Source: Lepidurus packardi
Lineage: Eukaryota; Arthropoda; Branchiopoda; Notostraca; Triopsidae
Assembly: GCA_023053545.1 (NCBI GenBank)
Contig: JAKZAN010000097.1
Location: forward strand, 1 to 64,000
Length of the DNA: 64,000 bases
Reading direction: 5' to 3'
In this document: positions 43,541 through 53,715 of the stretch, one piece after another
Numbering within the stretch: the stretch's first letter is position 1
How the letters are laid out: every line of letters starts with the position of its first letter
The notes under the pieces: model-generated
Told to the model about the DNA's origin: nothing
The model's database searches: none
The model's input: the letters and a program-made list of their open reading frames with translations, nothing else
Translations under genes and position numbers: made by a program

Positions 43541-44929
43541 ATGGACGCCCGCGGCAACCCATTGCCTACAGGTAACCCAAGTACTTCTACTGCCCTTCTC
43601 AACCTCCCACCCCTTCCATCGGTGTTTGCACCCGCCGCTGCACCTACGATGTCTACTACTGGCATCACTCGTCCAACTGCCCCTAGCTTCACGTTTCTAG
43701 GACAACCTCTCGCTCTTGACGATTCCGACTTAATCACCTTCTCCCGTCCAACTACCCCTTCCAATACCCGTAGCAGTGAATCAATAATTGCCATACTAAA
43801 CCAGATCCCAAAATACGACGGTGGACCTCGAATCAAAGACTCGAATCAAAGGTTAGTTGCACTAAGTATGCAATTAAGCAGCTATCCAGACCATAGTGAT
43901 AGGATCCTGAGAGCCGTTCACGGAAGACTCGAGGGAGAAGCCCTCATTTTTTATCGAATGTTGGATGGCCCAACGAAAACTAATTGGGACACCTTCCGAG
44001 AATCCTTCCTCACCCGGTTTCATTACCCGGAAGTAGATGAGCAGGAACCACCTACCCAAGGCCCAACCGAAAAAATAGCGCAATACGCTCAAAAACTACT
44101 CTCCCATTCTCGAGATCGTCACGGGAAACTTTACCAACGTCTAAACCAAGGCGACGCGGGTGCAGCAACCGCCATCGAGGAAATCAATCAATCAGCTTTC
44201 CTCCGAGGCTTAAATGTAGCCCTCAAACCTCTTGTCCGACGAGCTCTTGGCGATCAAGATTTGCGATTTGACGAGATTGTCACCCTTGCCCGTACTGAAG
44301 AGAAAAATTTTATTCCCCTCCCAACCTTCCCCACCGAATTTATGGACACCGCCAACCGCTACCTTCAGCAGATTAGAGACATGGCGGCCGAACAAAAAAC
44401 TCTCCTGCAGGAGACAAAATCTAGGATCGCTGGTGTTTTTTCAGAGTTCGAGGAGCCTTATTCCCATCATCCTGTAGCCGCCTTCGATTCCCAACCACCC
44501 GGCCCTCCCTCTTACCGTCCAAGTGGTAATGGACAAGGAAGAAGCGTTAACCCTCGTCCCCACCTGTCACCATCCCACCTTCCTGCCCGAGATGGACGGA
44601 ATCAAGGTCCTTTCCGCCCCACTTTCCGCCCAGCCTATCACCCTTTCCAATCCCGAGGCTTTAACCAACGCCCACAACAACCATTCCACCGCCCGCAAGG
44701 TCCCCAGGGTAATCCTCAGCCTCCCCGTAACCCGGTTGACACGCGCAATGACAATACTCCTGTTTGCAAATATTGTCATAACCAAGGACACATTGTAAAG
44801 ACTTGTCCATTCCTCCAAGATGCTTTAGCCGCCAAATGGGGAACTAGACCTCCGTTTCCCCTTCCCTCCTTGGAACAGCAGAGAGAAGTCGAGAAAGTCC
44901 TTTTCGGTAACAACCCCCCAAAAAACTAA
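43541..44929 (+). CDS. Errantivirus-like Gag
   Basis: A 462-residue open frame. I chose ATG 43541 (MDARGNPLP); the frame extends upstream but without an earlier ATG. A Pro/Thr-rich N-terminus is followed by a capsid-like helical region (about residues 75-270), then a Pro/Gln/Arg-rich basic stretch and a single CCHC zinc knuckle (CKYCHNQGHIVKTC, about residues 409-422). It ends with TAA directly after AAAAAAC. It would assemble the particle core and bind genomic RNA. The frame is undamaged. Confidence 0.9.
   Translation: MDARGNPLPTGNPSTSTALLNLPPLPSVFAPAAAPTMSTTGITRPTAPSFTFLGQPLALDDSDLITFSRPTTPSNTRSSESIIAILNQIPKYDGGPRIKDSNQRLVALSMQLSSYPDHSDRILRAVHGRLEGEALIFYRMLDGPTKTNWDTFRESFLTRFHYPEVDEQEPPTQGPTEKIAQYAQKLLSHSRDRHGKLYQRLNQGDAGAATAIEEINQSAFLRGLNVALKPLVRRALGDQDLRFDEIVTLARTEEKNFIPLPTFPTEFMDTANRYLQQIRDMAAEQKTLLQETKSRIAGVFSEFEEPYSHHPVAAFDSQPPGPPSYRPSGNGQGRSVNPRPHLSPSHLPARDGRNQGPFRPTFRPAYHPFQSRGFNQRPQQPFHRPQGPQGNPQPPRNPVDTRNDNTPVCKYCHNQGHIVKTCPFLQDALAAKWGTRPPFPLPSLEQQREVEKVLFGNNPPKN
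44920..44926 (+). promoter_or_regulatory. Errantivirus-like gag-pol -1 frameshift heptamer A AAA AAC
   Basis: In gag frame the end reads CCA AAA AAC TAA. A AAA AAC is a canonical slippery heptamer in the correct register abutting the stop. In the -1 frame CTA AAA AGG continues open into pol, whose first ATG is only at 44953. A stimulatory RNA structure was not determined. Confidence 0.8.
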
Positions 44930-47175
44930 AAAGGCCCACCGCCGAGGGTCGGATGGGAACCGCTTTACCCCGCAAAAAGCCCTTGCCCCCTCGAGTTAAA
45001 ACCCAACCTCACCTCTCAATTATTCCTCCACCCCCCCAATTTAGTGATGCAACGTCATCACCAAATAATGCTACCATACCCGCTAACGTTGTCCGCCCCC
45101 CAGTTTATTTTAACGATGTCGTAGCCGAAGTATCCACCGGTGTCAAGACTCCTGTGTTAAAGGCAGATGTTGGACAATTTTCATACTCTGCCCTTGTCGA
45201 TAGTGGAGCAGGGGTTTCACTTATGAAGGAATCCGTCTATAATGAACTAAAAAATAGCGGATTCATCTTCTCCCATACCCCCTCAAATGTCCGCTTATAT
45301 TCAATTTTGAATGTGGAATTGCTAACAAAAGGAGCCGTTCACGCCGAAATCGGTCTAGCAGGACGAAGATTTAGACATGATTTCGTGGTTAGCCCCCACA
45401 TAAATTGTGACATGGTCTTGGGAATAGATTTTATTTGCCAACATGACCTAATTATAGACGGAAAGTTGCAACTCGTAATTTTTCGTAACCCCCCAAGCCA
45501 ACCCAAAGAAAAGGCTGATGCTCCATCACTATCGTTACCTTACCCTTGCCCTACCATTACCCCACCAACTACTCCAATGTGTCCATCCCCCAATCCCCCT
45601 TCCACAAATCCCCCTATTCCAACCCCAGATCATGTTACCCGTCAACTAGAGTTATTATCTAGCCTTATTGACTCTGTCAGACAAATCCCTGCCCCTCTCA
45701 AAATCCCAACCCCAGATGTGCCTGAAATTCCGCACATAGAAAAGTCTAGGTACCGTGTCTTTTTAGACAAAAATATCTCCGTGTTGCCCTACACCAGTCG
45801 AACCGTTTACGGGAGAATCGAGATCCCTAAACGAGCTGATAAATCAAGTAGTTTTCGCTTTATCCCGCGCTACGGGAAAACCGGCATTCTCGAACCCGCT
45901 GATTTGCTACGACCCAATGTCTATGTTGAACCAGTCATGGTGCTAACGGATGGCACTACAAAAATACCCATACTAATTACAAATCAATCTAACGAAATCC
46001 ACAATTTCATGACGACCGATTTCATGGGTATCTTAGATCTTGAAGTTAACCCTAGTGCTAGCTCCTTTCCAGTCAATCATGTTAAGATAACTCGTCAATC
46101 CGAAAACTCTGACGAGAACCTCCGTCCCTTTGACCCCAACAAGTTCAACATCGGTAATAAAATTTCCTCCGATCAAAAATTCAAACTGCTTGAGCTCCTG
46201 GAAGCCAATTCCGACATTTTCGCCCAAGGTGACATGGACATGGGACAAACTTCTAAGGTTCGACATAGAATAGATGTTCAGGGTAATTCCCCTATTCATC
46301 AAAAACCCTATCGCGTCCCCGAAGCTCTACAACCTGTGATGGAGAGCAAAATTAAAAGCCTATTGGAAGTAGGAATTATCAGGGAATCAAATTCACCTTG
46401 GGGAGCACCCGTTCTTTTGGTTGACAAAAAGGATGGAACCAAACGTTTAGTGATAGACTACCGAAAGCTAAACGCGATCACGAGAAAAGATCAGTATCCC
46501 TTACCCAATATCCACGAATCCTTTAACTGTTTAGCTAGGTCTAAATATTTTTCCCTGTTCGACCTCATCAACGGTTTTTGGCAGATCGAATTGGAACCGG
46601 AAGATCAAGAAAAAACAGCTTTCTCGTCTCCATACGGGCATTACGAATTTAACCGCATGCCCTTCGGACTTTGTAACGCCCCTGCCACTTTCCAGCGATT
46701 AATGAACAACGTACTCCGAGGCCTAGTGAATAAAATCTGCCTAGCTTATATCGATGATATCATTGTCCATAGTAAAACCTTTGAGGAACATCTGGAACGC
46801 TTAAATCTGGTCTTTGAACGATTACGGGATGCCGGATTAAAATTAAAACCATCCAAATGCGAATTGTTTAAGGACCGGATTAAATACCTTGGTCACTTTG
46901 TCTCTCAAAACGGAGTCGAACCCGATCCCGATAAAATTAGCGCTATAGTTGCATACCCCACTCCCACTACCGTAAACGAAGTTCAAACCTTTTTGGGAAT
47001 TGCTGGTTATTATCGCCGTTTTATCAAAGGATTTTCAAAAATTGCAGCCCCTCTTCACAAATTGACGGGGAAAGACGTAGATTTTCGATGGAATGCAGAA
47101 GAAGATGAAACCTTTTTACGACTCAAGGGTCACTTAATGACCTGGCCCATTCTAGCTTACCCAGACTTTGAGTAA
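44927..47175 (+). pseudogene. Errantivirus-like pol, 5' part: protease and reverse transcriptase
   Basis: Entered by -1 frameshifting from gag. An aspartic protease with ALVDSGAGVSLM (DSG, about 45199) is followed by a Pro-rich linker. The reverse transcriptase has SPWGAPVLLVDKKDG, FDLINGFWQIEL, PFGLCNAPATFQRLM and the catalytic YIDD (46747), then the connection region. A TAA at 47173-47175 interrupts the frame just before RNase H. The stop is a single-codon defect in otherwise continuous pol, so this copy cannot make full-length Pol by normal translation. Confidence 0.92.
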
Positions 47176-48800
47176 CCCTTCTTCCTCCACACGGATGCTT
47201 CGGATTTTGCTGTTGGAGCTGTCCTTGCTCAAACCCAAGAAGGTAAAGAAGTTGCCATCGCCTATGCTAGCCGCTTGTTAAACAAAGCTGAGAGAAACTA
47301 TGCAACGACGGAAAAGGAAGTTTTGGCAATCGTTTGGGCTGTGAAACATTTCAGGACATTCCTGTACGGCCGACATTTTTCCGTTTACACTGACCATAAT
47401 ACCCTCCGATGGTTAATGTCAGTAAAAGACTCATCCCCTCGTTTAGTGCGTTGGTCATTAACTTTAGCAGAATACGATTATGACATACAATATCGTCCCG
47501 GACGTCTGAACAAGAACGCTGACGCTCTTTCCCGTATAGCCTTACCATCCTGTCCAAGCCATGAAATAGCACAGATTAATTCGGCTTCACAGGATGGACG
47601 ACTCAAATTAATGGAGATAACAGAAACCCAGCTTCGAAAACTTCAATATGCTGACTCTTATTGTCGCCCACTCTACGATTACATTTCACGTGGACAAAAC
47701 CCTGGGAAAGGAAATCAACACCCACCCTGGCTTTTCGAAGTTGAAAACTTCTTTATAGATCCTGACACCAAGCTATTATATCACTATGCAATGCCTCGAC
47801 CAAATTCCCCTCGTCATGAAATCCTCACCCAATTAGTCATCCCCCAAGTTCTCGTCCCCGAAATTTTGGAATCTAATCATGACCATGATTTAGCCGGACA
47901 CCTTGGTATTTCGAAAACATTCACCAAAATCCGCAGTCGCTTCTTCTGGAAAAGAATGTTCAACGACGTGGAGAAGTATTGCAAATCCTGTGATGTCTGT
48001 GCCCGACGAAAATCCCCCACCCCTCAAATTAATGTCCCACTCGGGACGCTTCCCCCTGTTCGTGAACCGTTTCACCGAGTCGCCGTTGATGTTTTGGGCC
48101 CATTTCCCCCCACCTTAAATGGAAACAAATATCTATTGGTTTTCGTGGATCACTTTAGCAAATGGTCTGAAGCTTTCCCTATGCAAACCCAAGACGCGAA
48201 AACCGTTGCTCGCATTTTCGTAGAAAAAATTATCTGTCGCCATGGTGTACCTATAGAGCTACTGTCTGATAGAGGAACAAACTTCCTATCAAGTCTAGTT
48301 AAAGAGGTCTGCACCTTTTTCAATATCACCAAAACCAACACTACCGCCTACAACCCTAAATGTAATGGTATGGTAGAACGACACCATCGCGTTTTAATGG
48401 ATGGATTAGCCAAAATGTGCGACGGAAACCAACGGTCTTGGGACGAACGATTAGACTATGTTTTGTTCGCGTACAGAACATCCGTGCACGCTAGCACAAA
48501 CGAAACCCCCTTCTTCCTCATGCACGGAAGAGACCCCATTCTCGACGTAAATCCTATTTTAATCCCCCCCCGGAAGAATTACGCCATCGACGAGGACTAT
48601 AAAGCAGAAATGGTCCAACGCCTACACAATGCTTTCTCTTATGTCCAAACGCAGCTGATCTCTGCTCATGAGACGCAAAAAAAGTCTTACGATCGACGCG
48701 TCAAATCCCAAACCTTCCATGTCGGTGACAAAGTGTTAAAATTAAATACCGCTTTGAAAATCGGAGAGTCCCCCAAATTAACGATGAATTCTTGGTTGGG
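47176..48800 (+). pseudogene. Errantivirus-like pol, 3' part: RNase H and integrase
   Basis: It continues in the same frame after the stop. RNase H has HTDASD (about 47190), TEKE and TDHNTLRWLM. The integrase has an HHCC module (HDLAGHLG...CDVCARRK, about 47887-48010) and a DDE core with the aspartates in VDVLGPF and SDRGTNF and the glutamate in MVERHHR. The C-terminal beta-barrel region begins at GDKVLKL, and the frame breaks at about 48791-48800 in TTCTTGGTTGGG. The remaining integrase C-terminus is in the next frame. Confidence 0.9.
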
Positions 48801-49727
48801 CCCTATCGAATTATCAAACAGACGGGAGATGAAATTTTCGTGATACAAGACATCAAAACCAAAACCGACGAGAACGTTAACGTAAATAGATTAAAACATT
48901 ACGTGGAAAGATTCTTCTCGGGAGATGCCCCAATTACCGAATCCATAATTGGACAAATGGAAGACCCCAAGGGAGCGGAATCCCCAAAACCCAAGAAACC
49001 CCCAACCACAGAAAAACTCGAAGAACAAACGGATAAACTCCTCGATCAGATCGATCAATTACTAAAATCCGCCGCAGAATTAACACCCCCCACCGTTGAA
49101 ATCTATGTACCCCCACCCCCGGCCCTTAACTTTCCTACTCCCCATCCCAACACCACCCCCTCCCGATCATTGACGCCACCTCCCGCCTTCCAAAACCTGT
49201 CCCCCGCTCCAGCCAGCCCGGAAAATTCCTCGGACTCCTCAGATTACTCAAACTTCTCGATGCCCGAATCTAGGCCTACCAGCCCTACTTCTTCACCTTC
49301 TCCCGCCTTGACAGATAAGCAAACCTGGTCCACCCATCGAAGTCCAGCTCTCGACCCAAATTCTTCTACGAGTACTCCCTCCTCCCCTGATGTTTCCACC
49401 CCTTATGAAAGTGATCTCCAACCCCCATCTAATTTCATTGTTTCTGATGATTCCTTCCCGACTTACAACTTTCCTCATGCTTTCCGACCCCGAACCGTTA
49501 GTACACCTGCAGAAATTTGTGCCCCCCATTCTTCTTCCTCCGAGCCCATGTCACTCCCCACAGAAGTATTAACACGCTCCCGTTCCATAAGTGACCCACC
49601 TTTACCAGTAGTGCAACCTCGATTATTGTTTCCACCCATAGATAACCGCCCAACCCTAACCACCCGCTCGGGAAGAGTCGTAAAGCCCCCCGTACGTTTC
49701 TCTCAAGACGTACAGTATTTTAAATGA
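48792..49727 (+). pseudogene. Errantivirus-like pol tail: integrase C-terminus and Pro/Ser-rich extension
   Basis: This frame starts inside the conserved WxGPYRI motif of the integrase C-terminal domain (VGPYRIIKQTGDEIFVI, NVNRLKHY), so it is the shifted continuation of pol. About 250 further residues are dominated by Pro, Ser and Thr and end TRSGRVVKPPVRF, a motif often seen at the end of gypsy pol. The extension has no recognisable fold. Its stop at 49727 lies 52 bp before the env ATG. Confidence 0.85.
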
Positions 49728-49778
49728 GGATCGATTTCCCACCAGTAAAATTATCACCCACCTGTAGAAGGTTGCCGT

Positions 49779-51857
49779 TTGCTCATCCTCTTCAAAAAAT
49801 CCCTTCTAGGACCGATAGCATTTTGGATATGCGTCTTTCTTGTCATGGTTGGACCAGTCAGCCCAGAGTTGGAATCCCACCGTATAACCCTGGGAAGTAT
49901 CTTCAAATACGAAGATCAATTAACCCTCACCAATTCGAAGTGGACCATAGTCTCCGATATAGATCTTACGCCTTATGACATCATTATGGAAAATTTGGCA
50001 CAATATCTAAGAAACTTCCGTCCCATAGACACCCACATCGAAACCAAAGTCACGGAATTCCAAAACTTCTTGGTCTTAGTTAACCTTACCATCAACCGAG
50101 AAAATCGCCTATTTACGAAAGATTTCAACGAGATAAAAATCAAACTAGAAAATATCCGACGTATAACAACCCTCAATGACCGGACCAAACGTTTTGTACT
50201 CATCCCTGGCGGAAGTACGATACTACACTTCCTTTTCGGTACCGCGGGTAACGGAGATATCGACCAAATTAATAGCCGAATCGATAGTATGACCAAACAG
50301 ACAAGCAGCATTGCTCATGTGCAAGAATTACAAGCCTCCCTGATTCAAACCACACATGATGACATCCTACGCAATCGTGGAACGCTCCATAACCTAACCC
50401 AAGCGATTAGCCTAGTCGGACAAACCATAGATAATATTCGATCCAATCTACAAACCCATCAACATAATTCCGATCAAATATTAGGCGAGCTGCTAGGAAT
50501 TATTTCAGCTACGGCAGAAATACAGACGAACCTACGGTTGACCAATAATTTATTACAATACCTAAATGATGACCTCACTCTAATCTCAATTGGACGTATT
50601 CCCAAACATCTCCTACCCCCAACGAGGATCGTTCCTGTACTTCGAGAGATTGAAGGACGATTGCCAACTGGTTGGACCATCATGACCAACTCGAAAACAA
50701 AAAATTTCTGGGAACTGTACACCTCCGTCAACGTCAAAGCAGCGTCCCTCAACCATGGTTTACGTCTGTTCATCGAAATCCTTATCTCCCCCCAACAAAA
50801 TGATTTCGAATTGTACCATTTCTCGCCTTTCCCTACTCCTGTTCCGGATACTGACATGTACGCCTTGACACAAATTGATCACCCTTACTTGGCTATCTCC
50901 GCGGATCGAAAAAACTTTATCGAACTACGTCAGGATGATTTAAAAAACTGCCTTCAATTGGATAAGCGCTGGTGCTTAACACAAAACCCTATAGTCCGGC
51001 ATAACACGGCTACCTCTTGCCCGATATCCCTTTACTTGGATGATAAAGCAAGAATCAACAATGAATGCGACACGAAAATTATTCGTCGGAGCCGAATTAC
51101 CTTACTTCCGGTAGGAGAGGGTAAGTGGTTGTATTCATCGCCCGTATCTACAAAAATTTCTCTTCTGTGCCCACATGTTTCACTAACCTCTCGAGTCTTA
51201 GAAAAGCGGACTGAAATACTGGGAGTAGGATTTTTAGTGTTGCCGCCGAAGTGTACTTTGCAGGCGCCTACGTTTTCGATTCCAGCCACTTACTCCGAAT
51301 ATACCAACGTGCGATCGCAAACCTACGAACTGAATTTGATGCCTTTGACTCCCTACTTCGGGAACGCCACGCTGAGTCCATTTGAGCCTCGTCAGTTACC
51401 CAAGATTAAGGAACTTTTGGCTGATCTCAACGCCACTGATGATTGGGAGATCTCTGTTGCCAAAATGAAGGAAGCTGTCGCCCAACAGAAGTTACTATTC
51501 TTGGACGAAAATTCCGAAATTCAACACCATGTTTCTGCCCGACTCAACATCTACCTCGCGGCCGGGGTAGTTTTCTTTATCGTGCAGATCGCCTTGTTCG
51601 CCTTTGGTGCATACAAACTATGGAGTTACTTCAGCCAACGAAACGACTTAGTCCAGACCGACCAGCAACGGGATCTGAACCAACGAACTGCTGACCTTCT
51701 AGAAGCCCAGAAGAACTTAACCCAGGAGCTGAATGCCCTAAAGAGTCGGAATTTAGAGCTGGATCTAGAGGTCGGAAGACTAACCACCATCATGAAGCTG
51801 GAGTCCGAAGTAGTTAAAGATCGACTACTAGCCTTTGAACAGAAATTGTTTAAATAG
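49779..51857 (+). CDS. Errantivirus-like envelope glycoprotein (F-like fusion protein family)
   Basis: A 692-residue open frame. It has an N-terminal hydrophobic signal peptide (about residues 8-28) and a furin-type site RTKR at 135-138 followed by a hydrophobic Gly-rich segment fitting a fusion peptide. A heptad-rich region follows (about 165-260), then a Cys-bearing ectodomain, a membrane-spanning helix (about 591-613), and an unusually long ~78-residue tail predicted as coiled coil. This layout is that of errantivirus Env proteins related to baculovirus F (family knowledge). In related elements env comes from a spliced RNA; splice sites were not assigned. The frame is intact. Whether it is expressed is unknown. 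Confidence 0.85.
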   Translation: MLILFKKSLLGPIAFWICVFLVMVGPVSPELESHRITLGSIFKYEDQLTLTNSKWTIVSDIDLTPYDIIMENLAQYLRNFRPIDTHIETKVTEFQNFLVLVNLTINRENRLFTKDFNEIKIKLENIRRITTLNDRTKRFVLIPGGSTILHFLFGTAGNGDIDQINSRIDSMTKQTSSIAHVQELQASLIQTTHDDILRNRGTLHNLTQAISLVGQTIDNIRSNLQTHQHNSDQILGELLGIISATAEIQTNLRLTNNLLQYLNDDLTLISIGRIPKHLLPPTRIVPVLREIEGRLPTGWTIMTNSKTKNFWELYTSVNVKAASLNHGLRLFIEILISPQQNDFELYHFSPFPTPVPDTDMYALTQIDHPYLAISADRKNFIELRQDDLKNCLQLDKRWCLTQNPIVRHNTATSCPISLYLDDKARINNECDTKIIRRSRITLLPVGEGKWLYSSPVSTKISLLCPHVSLTSRVLEKRTEILGVGFLVLPPKCTLQAPTFSIPATYSEYTNVRSQTYELNLMPLTPYFGNATLSPFEPRQLPKIKELLADLNATDDWEISVAKMKEAVAQQKLLFLDENSEIQHHVSARLNIYLAAGVVFFIVQIALFAFGAYKLWSYFSQRNDLVQTDQQRDLNQRTADLLEAQKNLTQELNALKSRNLELDLEVGRLTTIMKLESEVVKDRLLAFEQKLFK

Positions 51858-51907
51858 TTTGGCTGTTTTCGTGGTTCTTTTCTTTTACTCCGGGACGTAG
51901 TTTTTCC

Positions 51908-51921
51908 AATGGGGGAAGTGA
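51908..51921 (+). other. Errantivirus-like polypurine tract
   Basis: AATGGGGGAAGTGA abuts the 3' LTR start TGTAAG, the usual position of the plus-strand primer. Confidence 0.75.
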
Positions 51922-52375
51922 TGTAAGAATGTGCTTTTATTCTCCCGCTTATTTTTGAGTACCCCACCTATATTCTCCCGTAAACACTAGATGTCGCCCT
52001 CCACATGCATGAAGCCATGCATGTGTCTGATTAGTCCGCTATTGCCCAATACTGTGAATCCCCTTATTATGTACGAACCGCCCACACCAATGAAGTAATA
52101 GCTCAGCTTACTAGTTAATTGTTTTCCTGGTGGCTTTCATTTTATCAATCAGGGCAGTCAGAATTTGCCTTTAGTAGGGGTCGGTATTCGCCTTTGGTGG
52201 AAAGTTGGTGCTCGCTTTTAGCAGAGGATGTTAGAGTGTGTATGTACAAAATACATCCGTGAACCAGAGTCTAAGTCCTTTTTCGGACTCTAACTTTACT
52301 CCGTGAGTCCTGATAACCACAGCCTCTCCTTCCGCCACAAAGAACCTACTATAATTTGTAAGACACTTTCTTACA
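51922..52375 (+). repeat. Errantivirus-like 3' LTR (454 bp)
   Basis: Identical to the 5' LTR except for one base by eye (TAGTAGGGG versus TAGTAGGAG). It carries the same 10-bp hairpin at 52002-52025 and is followed by the AAGA duplication. Confidence 0.95.
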
Positions 52376-52379
52376 AAGA

Positions 52380-52533
52380 CGAAGACGAAGTGGAAACAGT
52401 CACCAGGTCGAATGAAGAGGACGACGACAAAGATGACGGAGAAGTCGTGGATGAGCTGTCAATGGAAGATCGGAGCTCCAGAGGCCGCATACGAAAAAGA
52501 AATGTGCGTTTATTTGATTACGTGCTAGAATAA
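52380..52533 (+). pseudogene. Acidic ORF tail of an older LTR element (right piece)
   Basis: An open frame with DEDEVETVTRSNEEDDD and a basic end RSSRGRIRKRNVRLFDYVLE followed by a stop. Together with 42828-42880 it forms one acidic tail containing an imperfect internal repeat (EDDLETCAR / EDEVETVTR). Such acidic-then-basic C-termini are common at the end of gypsy pol; compare the Gypsy-4 tail at 54901-55116. The body of the element is missing, because the NUMT adjoins on the left. Confidence 0.5.
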
Positions 52534-52599
52534 TAGTGTTTGGTTCTTATTCCCTTTTGTTTAGTATACTCCAAATTGTAAGTCAAATAATATTTGATT

Positions 52600-52917
52600 A
52601 TAGTGGTGGAGGATGATAGGTTTTCGTCATTCCGATGATACGTTTTTGTCATTCTTGACCTTATGGCAAGAAGTATGCAAGGTTAAGGTCAGGGACAGGT
52701 ATTGAAAGGTCAAGGGAAAGAGCTAGTATAAAAAACGTAGGTATCGCGAAGGAGGGGGTAGTCGTCGTAGAGCAGTCGTTATGACCTGATCAAGAGTCGA
52801 TTAATGTAGTGGACAGGAGAGATCCAGTGTTTCGTTTGCGTTGTGTCCTTTGTATCATTTGTGCGAATCTTTCTCTACTCAATAAAGCATTACGCTACCA
52901 ATCGAAATAAAGTTTGA
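52600..52917 (+). repeat. Probable 3' LTR of the older element
   Basis: After the acidic tail comes a purine-rich GTGGTGGAGGATGA (about 52602-52615), then about 300 bp with TATAAAAAA (about 52727) and two AATAAA signals (52881 and about 52904), ending where nad4 similarity begins. The layout fits U3-R-U5. No partner LTR is present and the ends are not fixed. Confidence 0.45.
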
Positions 52918-53645
52918 ACTTAACATTACCTAGGGTTCACGTAGAGGCTCCTATTGCTGGTTCAATGGTTTTAGCAGGGATTTTGTTGAAGCTCGGGGGG
53001 TATGGATTAATGCGAGTTATATATATATATATTAATGTTTCTTGTGTTATTACATGGGCACCGTTTAGTATTAGAGTTAGAACGAGGGGGGCTTTATTAA
53101 CCAGACTTATTTGTTTGTGTCACAGAGATATTAAATCTTGGATTGCTTATTCTTCAGTGGCTCACATAGGTTTGGTTCTTGGGGGTATCTATAGTTTCTA
53201 TTTTTGAGGGTGGAAGGGTGCTTTAATTATAATAATTGCTCATGGATTAGCTTCTTTTGGTATGTTTTCTTTAGCAAATATATCATATGCACGAATTAGT
53301 TCACGAAGTTTATTATTAACCTGCGGGATGCTTAGCTTATCCCCTAGACTAGCTATTTGATGGTTTTTACTTTCTTCCATAAATATAGCAGCTCCCCCCT
53401 CATTAAATTTATTTGGTGAGATTTCTTTGATTAATTCTTTAGTAAGTTGAAGAGAATGAGTAATAATTTTGGTGGGGTTAGTTTAATTTTTTGCTGCAGC
53501 TTATTCACTTTACTTATACTCTTCTTCTCAACACGGGTCTCCCCTTAATTCTTTTATTTCAAGAAGTCCTGCAACCCTCCGGAAGTTATTATTGAGATTC
53601 TTGCATTGGTTCCCTTTAAACTTATTAATTTTATTAGATTGAGAT
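52918..53645 (+). pseudogene. nad4: Nuclear copy of mitochondrial nad4 (3' part)
   Basis: In the plus direction the sequence encodes VHVEAPIAGSMVLAGILLKLGGYGL, SWIAYSSVAHIGLVLGG and NMAAPPSLNLFGE, hallmark segments of NADH dehydrogenase subunit 4 of complex I. It ends with LHWFPLNLLILL, the normal C-terminus. Some internal TGA codons (for example about 53204) fall where mitochondrial code reads Trp. Others and frame slips show decay. The 5' third of the gene is absent. Confidence 0.88.
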
Positions 53646-53649
53646 TGGG

Positions 53650-53715
53650 TGTGTTTTCATAGTTTAAATAGAATAAAGGTTTGTGATGCCCCAGGTGTAT
53701 TTATCACTGGAGACC
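53650..53715 (+). pseudogene. trnH: Degraded nuclear copy of mitochondrial tRNA-His
   Basis: Follows nad4 on the same strand, as in insect mtDNA. The TAGTTTAAATAGAA D-arm region and the anticodon loop TTGTGAT (anticodon GTG) are visible, but stems pair only partly. Confidence 0.45.

Larger units (their letters stand above)
42881..52375 (+). mobile_element. Errantivirus-like endogenous element with env (insect gypsy group)
   Basis: A 9495-bp plus-strand provirus with 454-bp LTRs (42881-43334, 51922-52375) that differ by one base by eye. It has a 4-bp target duplication AAGA, a tRNA-Ser-type primer site, gag, pol and a separate third open frame encoding an envelope-type glycoprotein. This gag-pol-env plan with TSDs of four bases is that of insect errantiviruses (gypsy, ZAM, 297 group). 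Pol carries one stop (47173-47175) and one frameshift (about 48791-48800). Gag and env are open. The near-identical LTRs indicate a young insertion. Confidence 0.93.

Noticed and set aside
49779-51857. Env as a domesticated host gene (syncytin-like)
   Set aside because: It sits in a young provirus with near-identical LTRs, so an intact frame needs no host selection to explain it.
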